12,309 nucleotides of DNA from a bacterium (GTDB lineage: Bacteria > SZUA-79 > Acidulodesulfobacterales > Acidulodesulfobacteraceae). Made by a program: the position numbers and the translations under genes. Below, in pieces: positions 7,008 to 12,309 of the stretch (positions within the stretch are counted from its first letter, which is position 1; each line of letters starts with the position of its first letter). The notes beneath the pieces were generated by a model. That model was given only the letters and a program-made list of their open reading frames with translations, was not told the origin of the DNA and did not search any database. The DNA lies in contig JAJYQZ010000205.1 in assembly GCA_021794335.1 (NCBI GenBank), forward strand, positions 1 to 12,309. The letters run 5' to 3'.

Positions 7008-7043
7008 TTTAGCCTCTCTTAAAATTTACAACTCTATACAATA

Positions 7044-7072
7044 AATATAGCACTATATGGAAAGATAATCAA
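7044..7072 (-). promoter_or_regulatory. Promoter of the DUF5678-like/retropepsin pair
   Basis: On the minus strand, TTGATT (7067-7072) and TATATT (7044-7049) are 17 bases apart. They lie about 40 bases upstream of the ATG at 7007, facing the pair. Confidence 0.55.
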
Positions 7073-7140
7073 GTTTAGGGACAAGCTCTGCGTATTCGCA
7101 ATAATTTGCAGGCTTTATTTTTTAAAATAAAGAACCAATT

Positions 7141-7320
7141 TTATATTTTATAGTTCTTTGAGGCCGTAAAGTAAAAAATTATCCCTATGCCTGGAAGCAA
7201 TAACACGGTTAAAAGCCATAAAATCCTTGCGGTATCGTCCCTGAAGTTACCCCTTAAAATATCGCTAATCAAAAATACATCTATAAGCAGTATTATGATT
7301 GCTAAAAAGCCCATAATCAT
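7141..7320 (-). CDS. 59-residue PLDc_N-like membrane protein
   Basis: ATG at 7320, stop TAA at 7141-7143. A perfect AGGAGG (7330-7335) sits nine bases before the start. Residues 3-18 (MGFLAIIILLIDVFLI) form one membrane segment. After a short charged loop with RDD, residues 33-51 (ILWLLTVLLLPGIGIIFYF) form a second, with the W-x-L-x-VLLLPG-x-G-x-I-x-Y pattern of the PLDc_N domain found at the N-terminus of cardiolipin synthases and as small stand-alone proteins. It should be an inner-membrane protein with two helices and short tails. No catalytic phospholipase domain is attached. Its role is unknown; it may modulate a membrane partner encoded in the element. It is short enough to be missed by common length cut-offs. 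Confidence 0.7.
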   Translation of the reverse strand: MIMGFLAIIILLIDVFLISDILRGNFRDDTARILWLLTVLLLPGIGIIFYFTASKNYKI

Positions 7321-7442
7321 TTTGTTATTCCTCCTTTTTAAATCATTAATTATTTATAAATAGCGGAACGGCCGGCGGCATGGCCAACAAATCCGTTAAT
7401 ATTACCACAGTGAAATATATATTAATTTATTGGTCTTAATGT

Positions 7443-7976
7443 TTAACCCTTGTTCGTACTAATTCCTTGAATTATTCCGATCATACAGGCTTTATAAAGG
7501 TCATTTTTAATGGAATTAAAATAACCCAGAGGCACTATATGATTTAATTTCGTTACGTATTGTTTTATTCCGGAAACGCTGTAATTGCAGCTCGTTATAT
7601 TATTTGCATTTATTTGATTCAAGGCGTCGTAAAACGTGCCGTGACTGGAACGCATTGCGCCCCAAGCGCCGCCGATGAAGACACCTCTTTCAAACGCAAT
7701 CCGGTATAAATATTTAGTTATAAAAAGACTAACCTTACCGTCAAGCCCTTTGTTTGTGGTATTATTCGCCTTAACTGAATTAGGCGCCGGCTTCTCATTA
7801 TTGAGATTTTTGACGGTCTTGGATAGTTCGGCAACCCTTTCTTTTATTAGTTGATTTAAATTGTTTAAGTTCGAAGTTCCCGGTCCGGCCGCAAAAACAT
7901 TTTCAGAAAAGACTACTATTGTTAGAATAATTGCGAACGCAAATAATTTTTTCATAAACTTAAACCAGACGTCCAT
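7443..7976 (-). CDS. Secreted/periplasmic protein of unknown function
   Basis: 177 residues. The ATG at 7976 was chosen over the internal MKK start because AGGAGG lies just upstream of it (about 7982-7987) and the MKK start has no ribosome site. A signal peptide covers residues 1-30, with hydrophobic core FAFAIILTIVVF and likely cleavage after VFA. A flexible Asn/Lys-rich region (about 33-75) precedes a helical domain with two Cys (SCNYS and KACMIG) that could form a disulfide in the periplasm. I recognise no family; the helical two-Cys plan distantly recalls Rap1a/Tai-type immunity proteins, but this is weak. It lies 92 bases downstream of the repressor on the same strand and may share its transcript. 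Confidence 0.65.
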   Translation of the reverse strand: MDVWFKFMKKLFAFAIILTIVVFSENVFAAGPGTSNLNNLNQLIKERVAELSKTVKNLNNEKPAPNSVKANNTTNKGLDGKVSLFITKYLYRIAFERGVFIGGAWGAMRSSHGTFYDALNQINANNITSCNYSVSGIKQYVTKLNHIVPLGYFNSIKNDLYKACMIGIIQGISTNKG

Positions 7977-8068
7977 ATAAACCTCCTGTTAAGATTATTT
8001 TTTTATTTTCTGTTTTTATTTCTGTTGTTTTAGTCTTTATTTTCTCTTTTGAACAAGTCATGGGTGAT

Positions 8069-8887
8069 TTATATTAGCTTCGTTATTTTTGGATTATAAT
8101 CGACCATTGCCGAGACGAATCCTATTACTTTAATTTCGTCGCTTCTAAGGAACGTCATATAATAATTATCGTCTTCTTTAACCACAAAAACATAATCGTT
8201 ACGATTCTCAAGGAAAACTTTATCGTTATCGTATTTTTGGTAAGGAAACGTGGTATGAGAAGCCAGATAAACCCGTTTGATAAAAGTTTTATTCAAAAGC
8301 TTCTCATCGTAATGAATTCCTTTTAATTTAGTATTTGGGATCACTTTAAATACCAATATCCAATCGCGCATGCTCGATAGTTCAAGCGCATCGACGTTCT
8401 CCTTGGGAAAATCGATTATAATATAAGTATTTTTGGGGAATAACGGTTCCATGGAATTATTTGAAATATACAGGGCGTATCTGTTCTCGTCGAAAACCGT
8501 TCCTTGCGGCGCCGGAGTCAATTTAATTGTCGATTTTTTAGTAATTAATAAATCTTCATATTCCTCAGGAGTTTCTATTATTTTTTCGCTGACGGGAATT
8601 TCATGGTGCGTAACTATCTTAAAACTGCCAACTTTATCGACCAAATCTTGATAATTTGAGACTTTAAAACCGAGAATATTGAAAACTTTCAATAAGGTGT
8701 CTTGCCCCATTTTTTGCTTCATGGACTCAAACTTAGCAATCAAAGCTTGGCTAACACCAACCTTTGCTGCCATGTCGCCCTGCGTTATCTTTTGGTTAAG
8801 CCTTGTAAGCTTCATGACGACTGCTATTTGCTTGTCTTTTTCTTCGAATTTCCTAGACTTGAATTTCATATATTTTTTTGTTGACAT
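8069..8887 (-). CDS. CI-like repressor: XRE helix-turn-helix plus S24 peptidase domain
   Basis: 272 residues. Residues about 20-75 form a lambda-repressor-like HTH (KITQGDMAAKVGVSQALIAKFES at 33-55, shown here as its span). Residues 125-270 form an S24/LexA-type serine peptidase domain, with catalytic Ser145 in NNSMEPLFP and Lys204 in TFIKRVYL. Such proteins keep mobile elements silent and, in the family, cut themselves on RecA stimulation. The usual Ala-Gly cleavage site before the Ser is not obvious; the linker has only PQG. The start has no ribosome site, and a TATAAT ends eight bases before the ATG, so the message may be leaderless, as for lambda cI from PRM. It is divergent from the gene at 8998, with a dyad between them. 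Confidence 0.88.
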   Translation of the reverse strand: MSTKKYMKFKSRKFEEKDKQIAVVMKLTRLNQKITQGDMAAKVGVSQALIAKFESMKQKMGQDTLLKVFNILGFKVSNYQDLVDKVGSFKIVTHHEIPVSEKIIETPEEYEDLLITKKSTIKLTPAPQGTVFDENRYALYISNNSMEPLFPKNTYIIIDFPKENVDALELSSMRDWILVFKVIPNTKLKGIHYDEKLLNKTFIKRVYLASHTTFPYQKYDNDKVFLENRNDYVFVVKEDDNYYMTFLRSDEIKVIGFVSAMVDYNPKITKLI

Positions 8888-8923
8888 TGGTTATAATTAT
8901 ATATTATAATTTATTTTATAACC
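8881..8923 (+). promoter_or_regulatory. Rightward promoter overlapping a dyad operator and the repressor start
   Basis: TTGACA (8881-8886) is a perfect -35, followed by 18 bases and a perfect TATAAT (8905-8910), facing right. Its -35 box overlaps the first codons of the repressor gene. An 8-bp inverted repeat, GGTTATAA (8889-8896) and TTATAACC (8916-8923), brackets the -10 box. On the minus strand the same stretch offers TATAAT boxes for the repressor. This is a typical CI-type divergent switch, and the dyad is the best operator candidate. Confidence 0.7.
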
Positions 8924-8997
8924 ACGTAATATGATAAAATACCTTATTTTATATTTTAACATAATTTTTGATTATATCCCAAAAAAATGGAGGATTT

Positions 8998-9261
8998 ATG
9001 AAAAAAATTGTCTTATTGATAACTTTATTATGTTATTTTACGGTTTCTTTCTGCGTTCCAATAGCCTTGGCCGGTCCTTCCGATTTCGTGAATTCAATTT
9101 TTAATAGTGCTTATTCGAATGTAACAACACAATCTCCATCGGCATTCGTTTCGCAGGGAAAAAATATTTATTCGCTTGGCTATTCGTTTTTACTCCTGAG
9201 CCTTCTTTTTCCGCTAAATTTTTCATTATCCGAGCGACCCGTGGGAACGCAAGACGCTTGA
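8998..9261 (+). CDS. Small exported protein with one membrane segment, probably truncated
   Basis: 87 residues from the ATG at 8998, chosen because GGAGG (8989-8993) lies four bases before it; an upstream TTG in frame has no such support. Residues 1-25 form a signal peptide ending ALA. Residues 57-73 (SLGYSFLLLSLLFPLNF) are hydrophobic. The layout (signal peptide, short polar region, then a membrane helix that stops abruptly) suggests the start of a longer membrane protein, perhaps of a conjugation-like secretion family, cut at about residue 74. The last ten residues (ERPVGTQDA) come from the more GC-rich DNA that begins at about 9225. It is the first gene controlled by the repressor-facing promoter. 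No function is assigned. Confidence 0.55.
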   Translation: MKKIVLLITLLCYFTVSFCVPIALAGPSDFVNSIFNSAYSNVTTQSPSAFVSQGKNIYSLGYSFLLLSLLFPLNFSLSERPVGTQDA

Positions 9262-9345
9262 CATGGAGGGATTTAATCACCGTGTCAGAAAATCACGGGT
9301 ATCTGTACCTGGCCAGCAATTTACGATTTTATTTTTTGAAAAATA
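9225..9345. other. Short segment of discordant base composition, junction scar
   Basis: About 120 bases are clearly richer in G and C than both sides, which are strongly AT-rich. The segment truncates the frame of the exported-protein gene. Two of its plus-strand frames are open across it (one reads DPWERKTLDMEG), but neither has a start or ribosome site. I cannot identify it. It looks like a remnant of an insertion or a recombination joint. Confidence 0.45.
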
Positions 9346-9380
9346 CCAACTTGACAAATATTTCTAAATAATTTTAAATG

Positions 9381-9427
9381 TGATATACTTAAAATAAGTT
9401 AAGATAGTTTAAGTTCTGGTTAAGAAC
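9381..9427 (+). promoter_or_regulatory. Extended -10 promoter and leader dyad before the membrane-protein operon
   Basis: TGATATACT (9381-9389) is an extended -10 (TGn-TATACT), which can work without a good -35; a TTGACA at about 9351 is too far away. In the leader, GTTAAG, GTTTAAG and GTTAAG repeat between 9398 and 9424, and GTTCT (9413-9417) with AGAAC (9423-9427) forms a 5-bp dyad. This may be a regulator site for the three genes that follow. Confidence 0.45.
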
Positions 9428-9438
9428 ATTATAATCTA

Positions 9439-9720
9439 ATGCGTATAATCTTCGAAAAAACAATAACTTTTTTACTCATACTTCTTAATGAAGCCATAAG
9501 AGTTAGTGTAGTTATTTTGCTTTTTTTTATAACATTCTCATTATTAAAATATGTTTTGGATCCTCTATTGGGTCATCAACATGAAGTAATTGCGATTATT
9601 AACTATTCGGAACTACTTGTATTTTTTTTATTGTTGTTATATTTTTGGAAAGAACTTTTTGTAGAACTTTGGAACAATAGGAGTAAGTTAGATGGAGCAA
9701 CAAAAATTCTCTTCGCATAA
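9439..9720 (+). CDS. Small two-TM membrane protein, first gene of a three-gene unit
   Basis: 93 residues. Two hydrophobic segments, about 9-43 (long, probably one helix with a re-entrant or amphipathic part) and about 56-73, connected by a short loop with DPLLGHQHE. The C-terminus is charged and probably cytoplasmic. No domain is recognised. There is no clear ribosome site before the ATG at 9439, so the start is less certain than most here. The last 29 bases overlap the next gene in another frame, which indicates translational coupling with it. DNA of this gene and the next two is more AT-rich than the retropepsin and integrase region, suggesting a separate origin. Confidence 0.6.
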   Translation: MRIIFEKTITFLLILLNEAIRVSVVILLFFITFSLLKYVLDPLLGHQHEVIAIINYSELLVFFLLLLYFWKELFVELWNNRSKLDGATKILFA

Positions 9721-10264
9721 AATTAGCATTGAAAATTTCAAGTACCTTATTTTTGGAATTGGAGCCTTGCCCGTAGTTGTGATATATAGTTTTTTAAGGA
9801 TTCATTATAAATTGACATCTGCTTGGCTTTTTATACTCTGCATCACAATAGCTTTTTTGTGCGGGCATTATTTGTGGTTTTTTTTTAAAAAATTTTCTGA
9901 TAATAGATTAGAGACCTTAAATTTTTTGAATAAGGCTTTGAGTGAACATATAGTAACTATACCAAATACAAGTATAATCCCAAATGGATGGATATTTGAG
10001 CGGATGGTTATTGATTCTCAAGATATATCGCAATTTAAAGAATTAAAAGATATTATAGAGCCGAAGGTAAACACATATTTGTATTATAAACAATTTAACG
10101 CAACTTCGGCAACATACGGTTCAATTATTAAAGGCCTTTATTCTCCTAATTTAGATAAGATTTTTATGGCGTCAACAAAAATCAATCAGGTAATTCCTGA
10201 AATAAATAATCGGCGAGGAGAGAAGATAAATCTTTGTTGTATGGCCCATAATACTATAAACTAA
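9692..10264 (+). CDS. Two-TM protein with a cytoplasmic domain, unknown function
   Basis: 190 residues. The ATG lies inside the end of the preceding gene and has its own AGGAG about nine bases upstream. Membrane segments at about 17-36 and 44-65 are followed by a cytoplasmic domain of about 125 residues with a helix (RLETLNFLNKALSEH) and mixed strands. No catalytic motif is evident. An N-terminal two-TM hairpin with a soluble domain behind it is a plan shared by some membrane effectors of bacterial defence systems, but also by many unrelated proteins. The C-terminus (NLCCMAHNTIN) is abrupt and could reflect truncation. The DUF3467 gene follows after 27 bases. Confidence 0.6.
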   Translation: MEQQKFSSHKISIENFKYLIFGIGALPVVVIYSFLRIHYKLTSAWLFILCITIAFLCGHYLWFFFKKFSDNRLETLNFLNKALSEHIVTIPNTSIIPNGWIFERMVIDSQDISQFKELKDIIEPKVNTYLYYKQFNATSATYGSIIKGLYSPNLDKIFMASTKINQVIPEINNRRGEKINLCCMAHNTIN

Positions 10265-10291
10265 AATCAGTTATATCCTAAAGGTGAAATT

Positions 10292-10696
10292 ATGGAAAAA
10301 AAAGAAAACCTAACAGATTCTCCTAATGCTACTACAGAAAGGTCTATAGAATTTCGACGCAGTGAGGATATTACTTCCGGTTATGCAAATAACTTCCAGC
10401 TCGAACCTAATCCGTTCGATTTGAAGATAATTTTTGGAACTTTAAATTATAGCGAGTCTCAAAAGGTCATAATTGATCAGTTTTCTTCAGTAAATATTTC
10501 ATGGTCTGAGATTAAACTCCTTATATATTTCTTAAGAATTCATTTGGTTCAATATGAAGCAAATAACGGCAAGGTCAAGATCCATGATGCTGTAATGCCC
10601 GAGGAACCATCAGATATATCACCAGAATTTGATAACGCAATAGGTCGAGAAATTTTGAATTCTATAAAAAAATTTAGAAAAGAACTTATGGACTAA
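10292..10696 (+). CDS. DUF3467 family protein
   Basis: 134 residues, ATG preceded by GGTG about eight bases upstream. After a polar N-terminus, YANNFQLEPNPFDLKIIFG (residues 31-49) matches the opening signature of DUF3467, followed by a strand, then VNISWSEIKLLIYFLRIHLVQYE (residues 69-91), which is the family's second signature with the usual S-P/S-W followed by a long helix ending in YE. The C-terminal 40 residues are acidic and helical. DUF3467 proteins are small, soluble and uncharacterised. As third gene behind two small membrane proteins, it may be their cytoplasmic partner; that is inference from gene order. Confidence 0.8.
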   Translation: MEKKENLTDSPNATTERSIEFRRSEDITSGYANNFQLEPNPFDLKIIFGTLNYSESQKVIIDQFSSVNISWSEIKLLIYFLRIHLVQYEANNGKVKIHDAVMPEEPSDISPEFDNAIGREILNSIKKFRKELMD

Positions 10697-10737
10697 ACCA
10701 TATGTAAGTCCCAAATTTATTAAAACTCTACAAAAGA

Positions 10738-10810
10738 TAATGAAACCTTACAAAATTTTTTGTCAAGTTATTTTCATTATATTATGGTATAGTTTCATTA
10801 AATTTTGTAA
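10738..10810. promoter_or_regulatory. Interleaved inverted and direct repeats, possible regulatory region
   Basis: TAATGAAAC (10738-10746) is the exact reverse complement of GTTTCATTA (10792-10800), and TTACAAAATT (10748-10757) of AATTTTGTAA (10801-10810). The two pairs occur in the order A-B-A'-B', so they cannot nest as one hairpin. TTTCATTA also repeats directly 21 bases apart (10772 and 10793), and a TTGTCA lies at 10760. No plus-strand gene follows closely, and no ORF is seen in 10697-10862. Confidence 0.4.
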
Positions 10811-10862
10811 TTTATATTTTTAAAAAATATGATAAAATCAAAAAAAATAATTTTAAATAGTA

Positions 10863-11027
10863 TCAATAACTTTTGGAACTTACAAAAAACTTCTCGAATA
10901 AAGCGTTTAATAAATCGGTCCTGCGAAGCCGGTTATTTACCCGCAGGCTTATTAAGGCTATTATAGAGGCCACTATAAACGAAAGAGCCGTTACTACGGA
11001 AGCGATTTCGCCAATTTCTTTCCACAT
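10863..11027 (-). CDS. Small one-TM protein (54 residues)
   Basis: ATG at 11027, stop TGA at 10863-10865. Residues 8-30 (IASVVTALSFIVASIIALISLRV) form one membrane helix after a short MWKEIGE start. The helix is followed by a basic NNRLRR and an amphipathic helix ending EKFF. This plan (tiny N-terminus, single helix, positive cytoplasmic tail) is common for small regulatory or anchoring membrane proteins. The ribosome site is weak (GGAT). There is no family match that I can name. It lies between the DUF3467 gene and the lipoprotein, on the strand of the lipoprotein, and could be its distal operon partner across a 137-base gap that holds nothing recognisable. Confidence 0.45.
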   Translation of the reverse strand: MWKEIGEIASVVTALSFIVASIIALISLRVNNRLRRTDLLNALFEKFFVSSKSY

Positions 11028-11164
11028 TTTGTATTAATTATCCATATTGGTTTAAAATTAAATTTATAAGGCCTCAACGTTGCACAGAAAAATAGTCTGA
11101 ACCGTATTGCATGCTGCCGGATAGTCAGGCGCAATTTTAAGCTGTAATTTTATGTTTTAATATT

Positions 11165-11551
11165 TTAAAATTTTACAAAATCTCCGCAGATATTGATTAT
11201 AGAAGAATTCCATTCCGAACCCTGAAGGGCGGCGGTAGCATCCGATATTTTCATATTTAGAAAGGCATCTGCGCCCATTTTCTTGCCTTTAAGCGAAATA
11301 CTGGCTATTGCGCCTTCAAACCGCGGGATGTAGTTTTTTGGAGTTCCGCCGTAGATGAAAAACCTGCAATAAAAGCCGTATGTTTTTGTTATAGTCTTTC
11401 CGGGGATAGACGGCAGAGTGCTGACGACGAAGGATTGTTTTTTTGATTTTTGTTTTAAAGTCTGAGGTTTGCCCGAAATATTACAACCGGCAAGAACTAA
11501 AGAAAAGGCGAACAAAATAGAAAATAAAACGATAATCTTTTTGCGTTTCAT
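11165..11551 (-). CDS. Predicted lipoprotein with a YbjQ-like domain
   Basis: 128 residues, ATG preceded by AGGAGG. The signal segment ends LVLAGC, a lipobox with Cys23, so the mature protein is lipid-anchored. From about residue 41, VVSTLPSIPGKTITKTYGFY, then GAIASISLKGKKMGADAFLNMKIS and a closing GDFV strand follow the outline of the YbjQ (UPF0145, heavy-metal-binding-like) fold: a Pro-Gly beta hairpin, a long region with the Ala-x-x-x-Ala helix, and a GADA turn before the last strands. YbjQ proteins form pentamers and have no settled function. An exported, lipidated version is less usual. It is expressed from its own promoter 90 bases upstream. Confidence 0.7.
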   Translation of the reverse strand: MKRKKIIVLFSILFAFSLVLAGCNISGKPQTLKQKSKKQSFVVSTLPSIPGKTITKTYGFYCRFFIYGGTPKNYIPRFEGAIASISLKGKKMGADAFLNMKISDATAALQGSEWNSSIINICGDFVKF

Positions 11552-11641
11552 TTCTTAACTCCTCCTAAAGAGATTATTGAAATTATAATTTATATAAATT
11601 CTAATACACAAAGATAAGCTTATATTCTATATAATACTTAT

Positions 11642-11670
11642 TTTATATATTTATTTTTTATTATAGTCAA
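11642..11670 (-). promoter_or_regulatory. Promoter for the YbjQ-like lipoprotein gene
   Basis: On the minus strand, TTGACT (11665-11670) and TATAAA (11642-11647) are 17 bases apart, about 90 bases before the ATG. Confidence 0.45.
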
Positions 11671-11684
11671 ATTAAAAGTTGACA

Positions 11685-11704
11685 ACAATTAAATATTTAA
11701 TTGT
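11685..11704. promoter_or_regulatory. Perfect 20-bp palindrome between divergent genes
   Basis: ACAATTAAAT followed directly by ATTTAATTGT, with no spacer. It sits 15 bases behind the -35 of the lipoprotein promoter and about 160 bases before the next plus-strand ORF. A regulator dimer site is plausible. The rest of this 310-base gap (11552-11861) contains only promoter-like boxes. Confidence 0.45.
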
Positions 11705-11824
11705 CCGGGCACTAAGCGGAAAATCTAATAAATATCTGCCAAAAAAAGATTATTGTAATAGATTTGTAACAAAAATTTAACCGTTTTGTAATGAAACCGT
11801 CATAATCCCGTAATATTTTTTTGA

Positions 11825-11830
11825 TATAAT
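11825..11830 (+). promoter_or_regulatory. -10 box before the short ORFs next to attR
   Basis: TATAAT preceded by TGA (extended -10) lies about 32 bases before the ATG at 11862. No good -35 is visible at 17 bases. Confidence 0.4.
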
Positions 11831-11861
11831 CGTCATATCTTAATTACAGTAGGCTATATCG

Positions 11862-12095
11862 ATGTTAATTATGGAATTAATTTTTGCGGGTGCGGAAATA
11901 TCGTTTCCGATTTATTTGGTCAGAAAAAGAAAGGAAATAGCGAAAGAAATGCGGAAATTAAAGTTAGAAAGGAGATCGGTTATGAATTTGAAAGAAATGC
12001 TTGAGGAAGATTTTATACCGGAACTAGAGGCAAGGAAAGAACGGATACTAAAAGAGTTCGGCGATAGATTATATTCTTACCATTTATCGCGTTAA
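11862..12095 (+). CDS. Short charged protein(s) next to attR; internal start likely
   Basis: The frame is open for 77 codons from the ATG at 11862, which has only a weak AGG upstream. In it, residues 1-20 are hydrophobic and the rest is very basic and helical. A second ATG in the same frame at 11982 (residue 41) has a strong AAGGAG exactly seven bases before it and would give a 37-residue acidic/basic helical peptide beginning MNLKEMLEEDFIPELEARK. Which start is used is open; the ribosome site favours the shorter product, or both may be made. Small genes next to an att site sometimes encode excisionases, but no winged-helix pattern is seen here. No family is recognised. Confidence 0.45.
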   Translation: MLIMELIFAGAEISFPIYLVRKRKEIAKEMRKLKLERRSVMNLKEMLEEDFIPELEARKERILKEFGDRLYSYHLSR

Positions 12096-12118
12096 AAAAA
12101 ATATGTCTTAAATAAATC

Positions 12119-12142
12119 TTTTTGCACAATATAGGGCACAGT
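12119..12142 (+). repeat. Right copy of the 24-nt terminal repeat (putative integrase arm site)
   Basis: Same orientation and 23 of 24 bases as 5112-5135, with the same pair of GCACA motifs 12 bases apart (12124 and 12136). It lies 45 bases inside attR, whereas the left copy lies about 125 bases inside attL; such asymmetry is usual for integrase arm sites. Confidence 0.7.
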
Positions 12143-12187
12143 CTAAAAAATTAACTATTTCAAACCCACCGGAAAGTCTTTATTTAT

Positions 12188-12264
<77 letters not shown>

Positions 12265-12309
12265 AAATTGAAAGTTAATATATATTACTACCTCCATCCT
12301 CATTTTGTC

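Noticed and set aside
8433..8909. Three plus-strand frames over the repressor gene
   Set aside because: They are shadows of the repressor in other frames, without ribosome sites or recognisable domains.
9225..9345. Coding segment for a separate protein
   Set aside because: Two frames are open, but neither has a start codon with a ribosome site, and each is short.
9351..9389. TTGACA at 9351 paired with TATACT as a normal promoter
   Set aside because: The spacing is about 27 bases, far outside 16-19. The extended -10 alone is the better reading.
11862..12095. Excisionase for the element
   Set aside because: The position beside attR fits, but the protein has no winged-helix or HTH pattern, only short charged helices.

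Overview
This window is AT-rich bacterial DNA with strong AGGAGG-type ribosome binding sites. It carries lipoproteins and an outer-membrane beta-barrel-like protein, so the host is a Gram-negative (diderm) bacterium. A degenerate EAL protein of the YuxH (EAL-HDOD) type and a DUF3467 protein would fit a deltaproteobacterial-like lineage, but the window does not fix the taxonomy.

Left flank (1 to about 4936) looks like resident chromosome. It holds the N-terminal part of an EAL-family protein (minus strand, cut by the window edge), a small Cys-rich protein followed by a coiled-coil protein, an AbrB/MazE-type regulator with its own promoter and dyad, a decayed ORF behind it, a long lipoprotein of unknown function, and a signal-peptide beta-barrel-like protein.

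The main structure is an integrated genetic element of about 7.25 kb, from about 4937 to 12188. It is bounded by a perfect 50-bp direct repeat. The right copy is the 3' part of an intact tRNA-Val(GAC) gene on the minus strand; the left copy is an orphan 3' tRNA fragment (attL). Just inside each end lies a second near-identical 24-nt repeat, likely an integrase arm site. A tyrosine recombinase gene sits directly inside attL and reads inward. It keeps all its catalytic residues but has an in-frame TGA where a Trp is expected, so the element may be locked in place. Behind it is an array of four regularly spaced 17-bp dyads, flanked by a duplicated scrap of the integrase 3' end.

The element's cargo falls in blocks. 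(i) Minus strand: a DUF5678-like/retropepsin-like pair with overlapping stop and start, a 59-residue PLDc_N-like membrane protein missed by length filters, a secreted protein, and a CI-like XRE/S24 repressor. (ii) Divergent from the repressor: a strong sigma70-type promoter overlapping a dyad, driving a small exported protein whose end runs into compositionally different DNA. (iii) Plus strand: three genes, two small two-TM membrane proteins and a DUF3467 protein, the best candidate for an undescribed accessory system. (iv) A small one-TM ORF, a YbjQ-like lipoprotein, and one or two short charged ORFs next to attR.

No replication, relaxase, conjugation or phage structural genes are visible. 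The element resembles a small non-autonomous integrative element or satellite under a prophage-style repressor switch rather than a complete phage or ICE.
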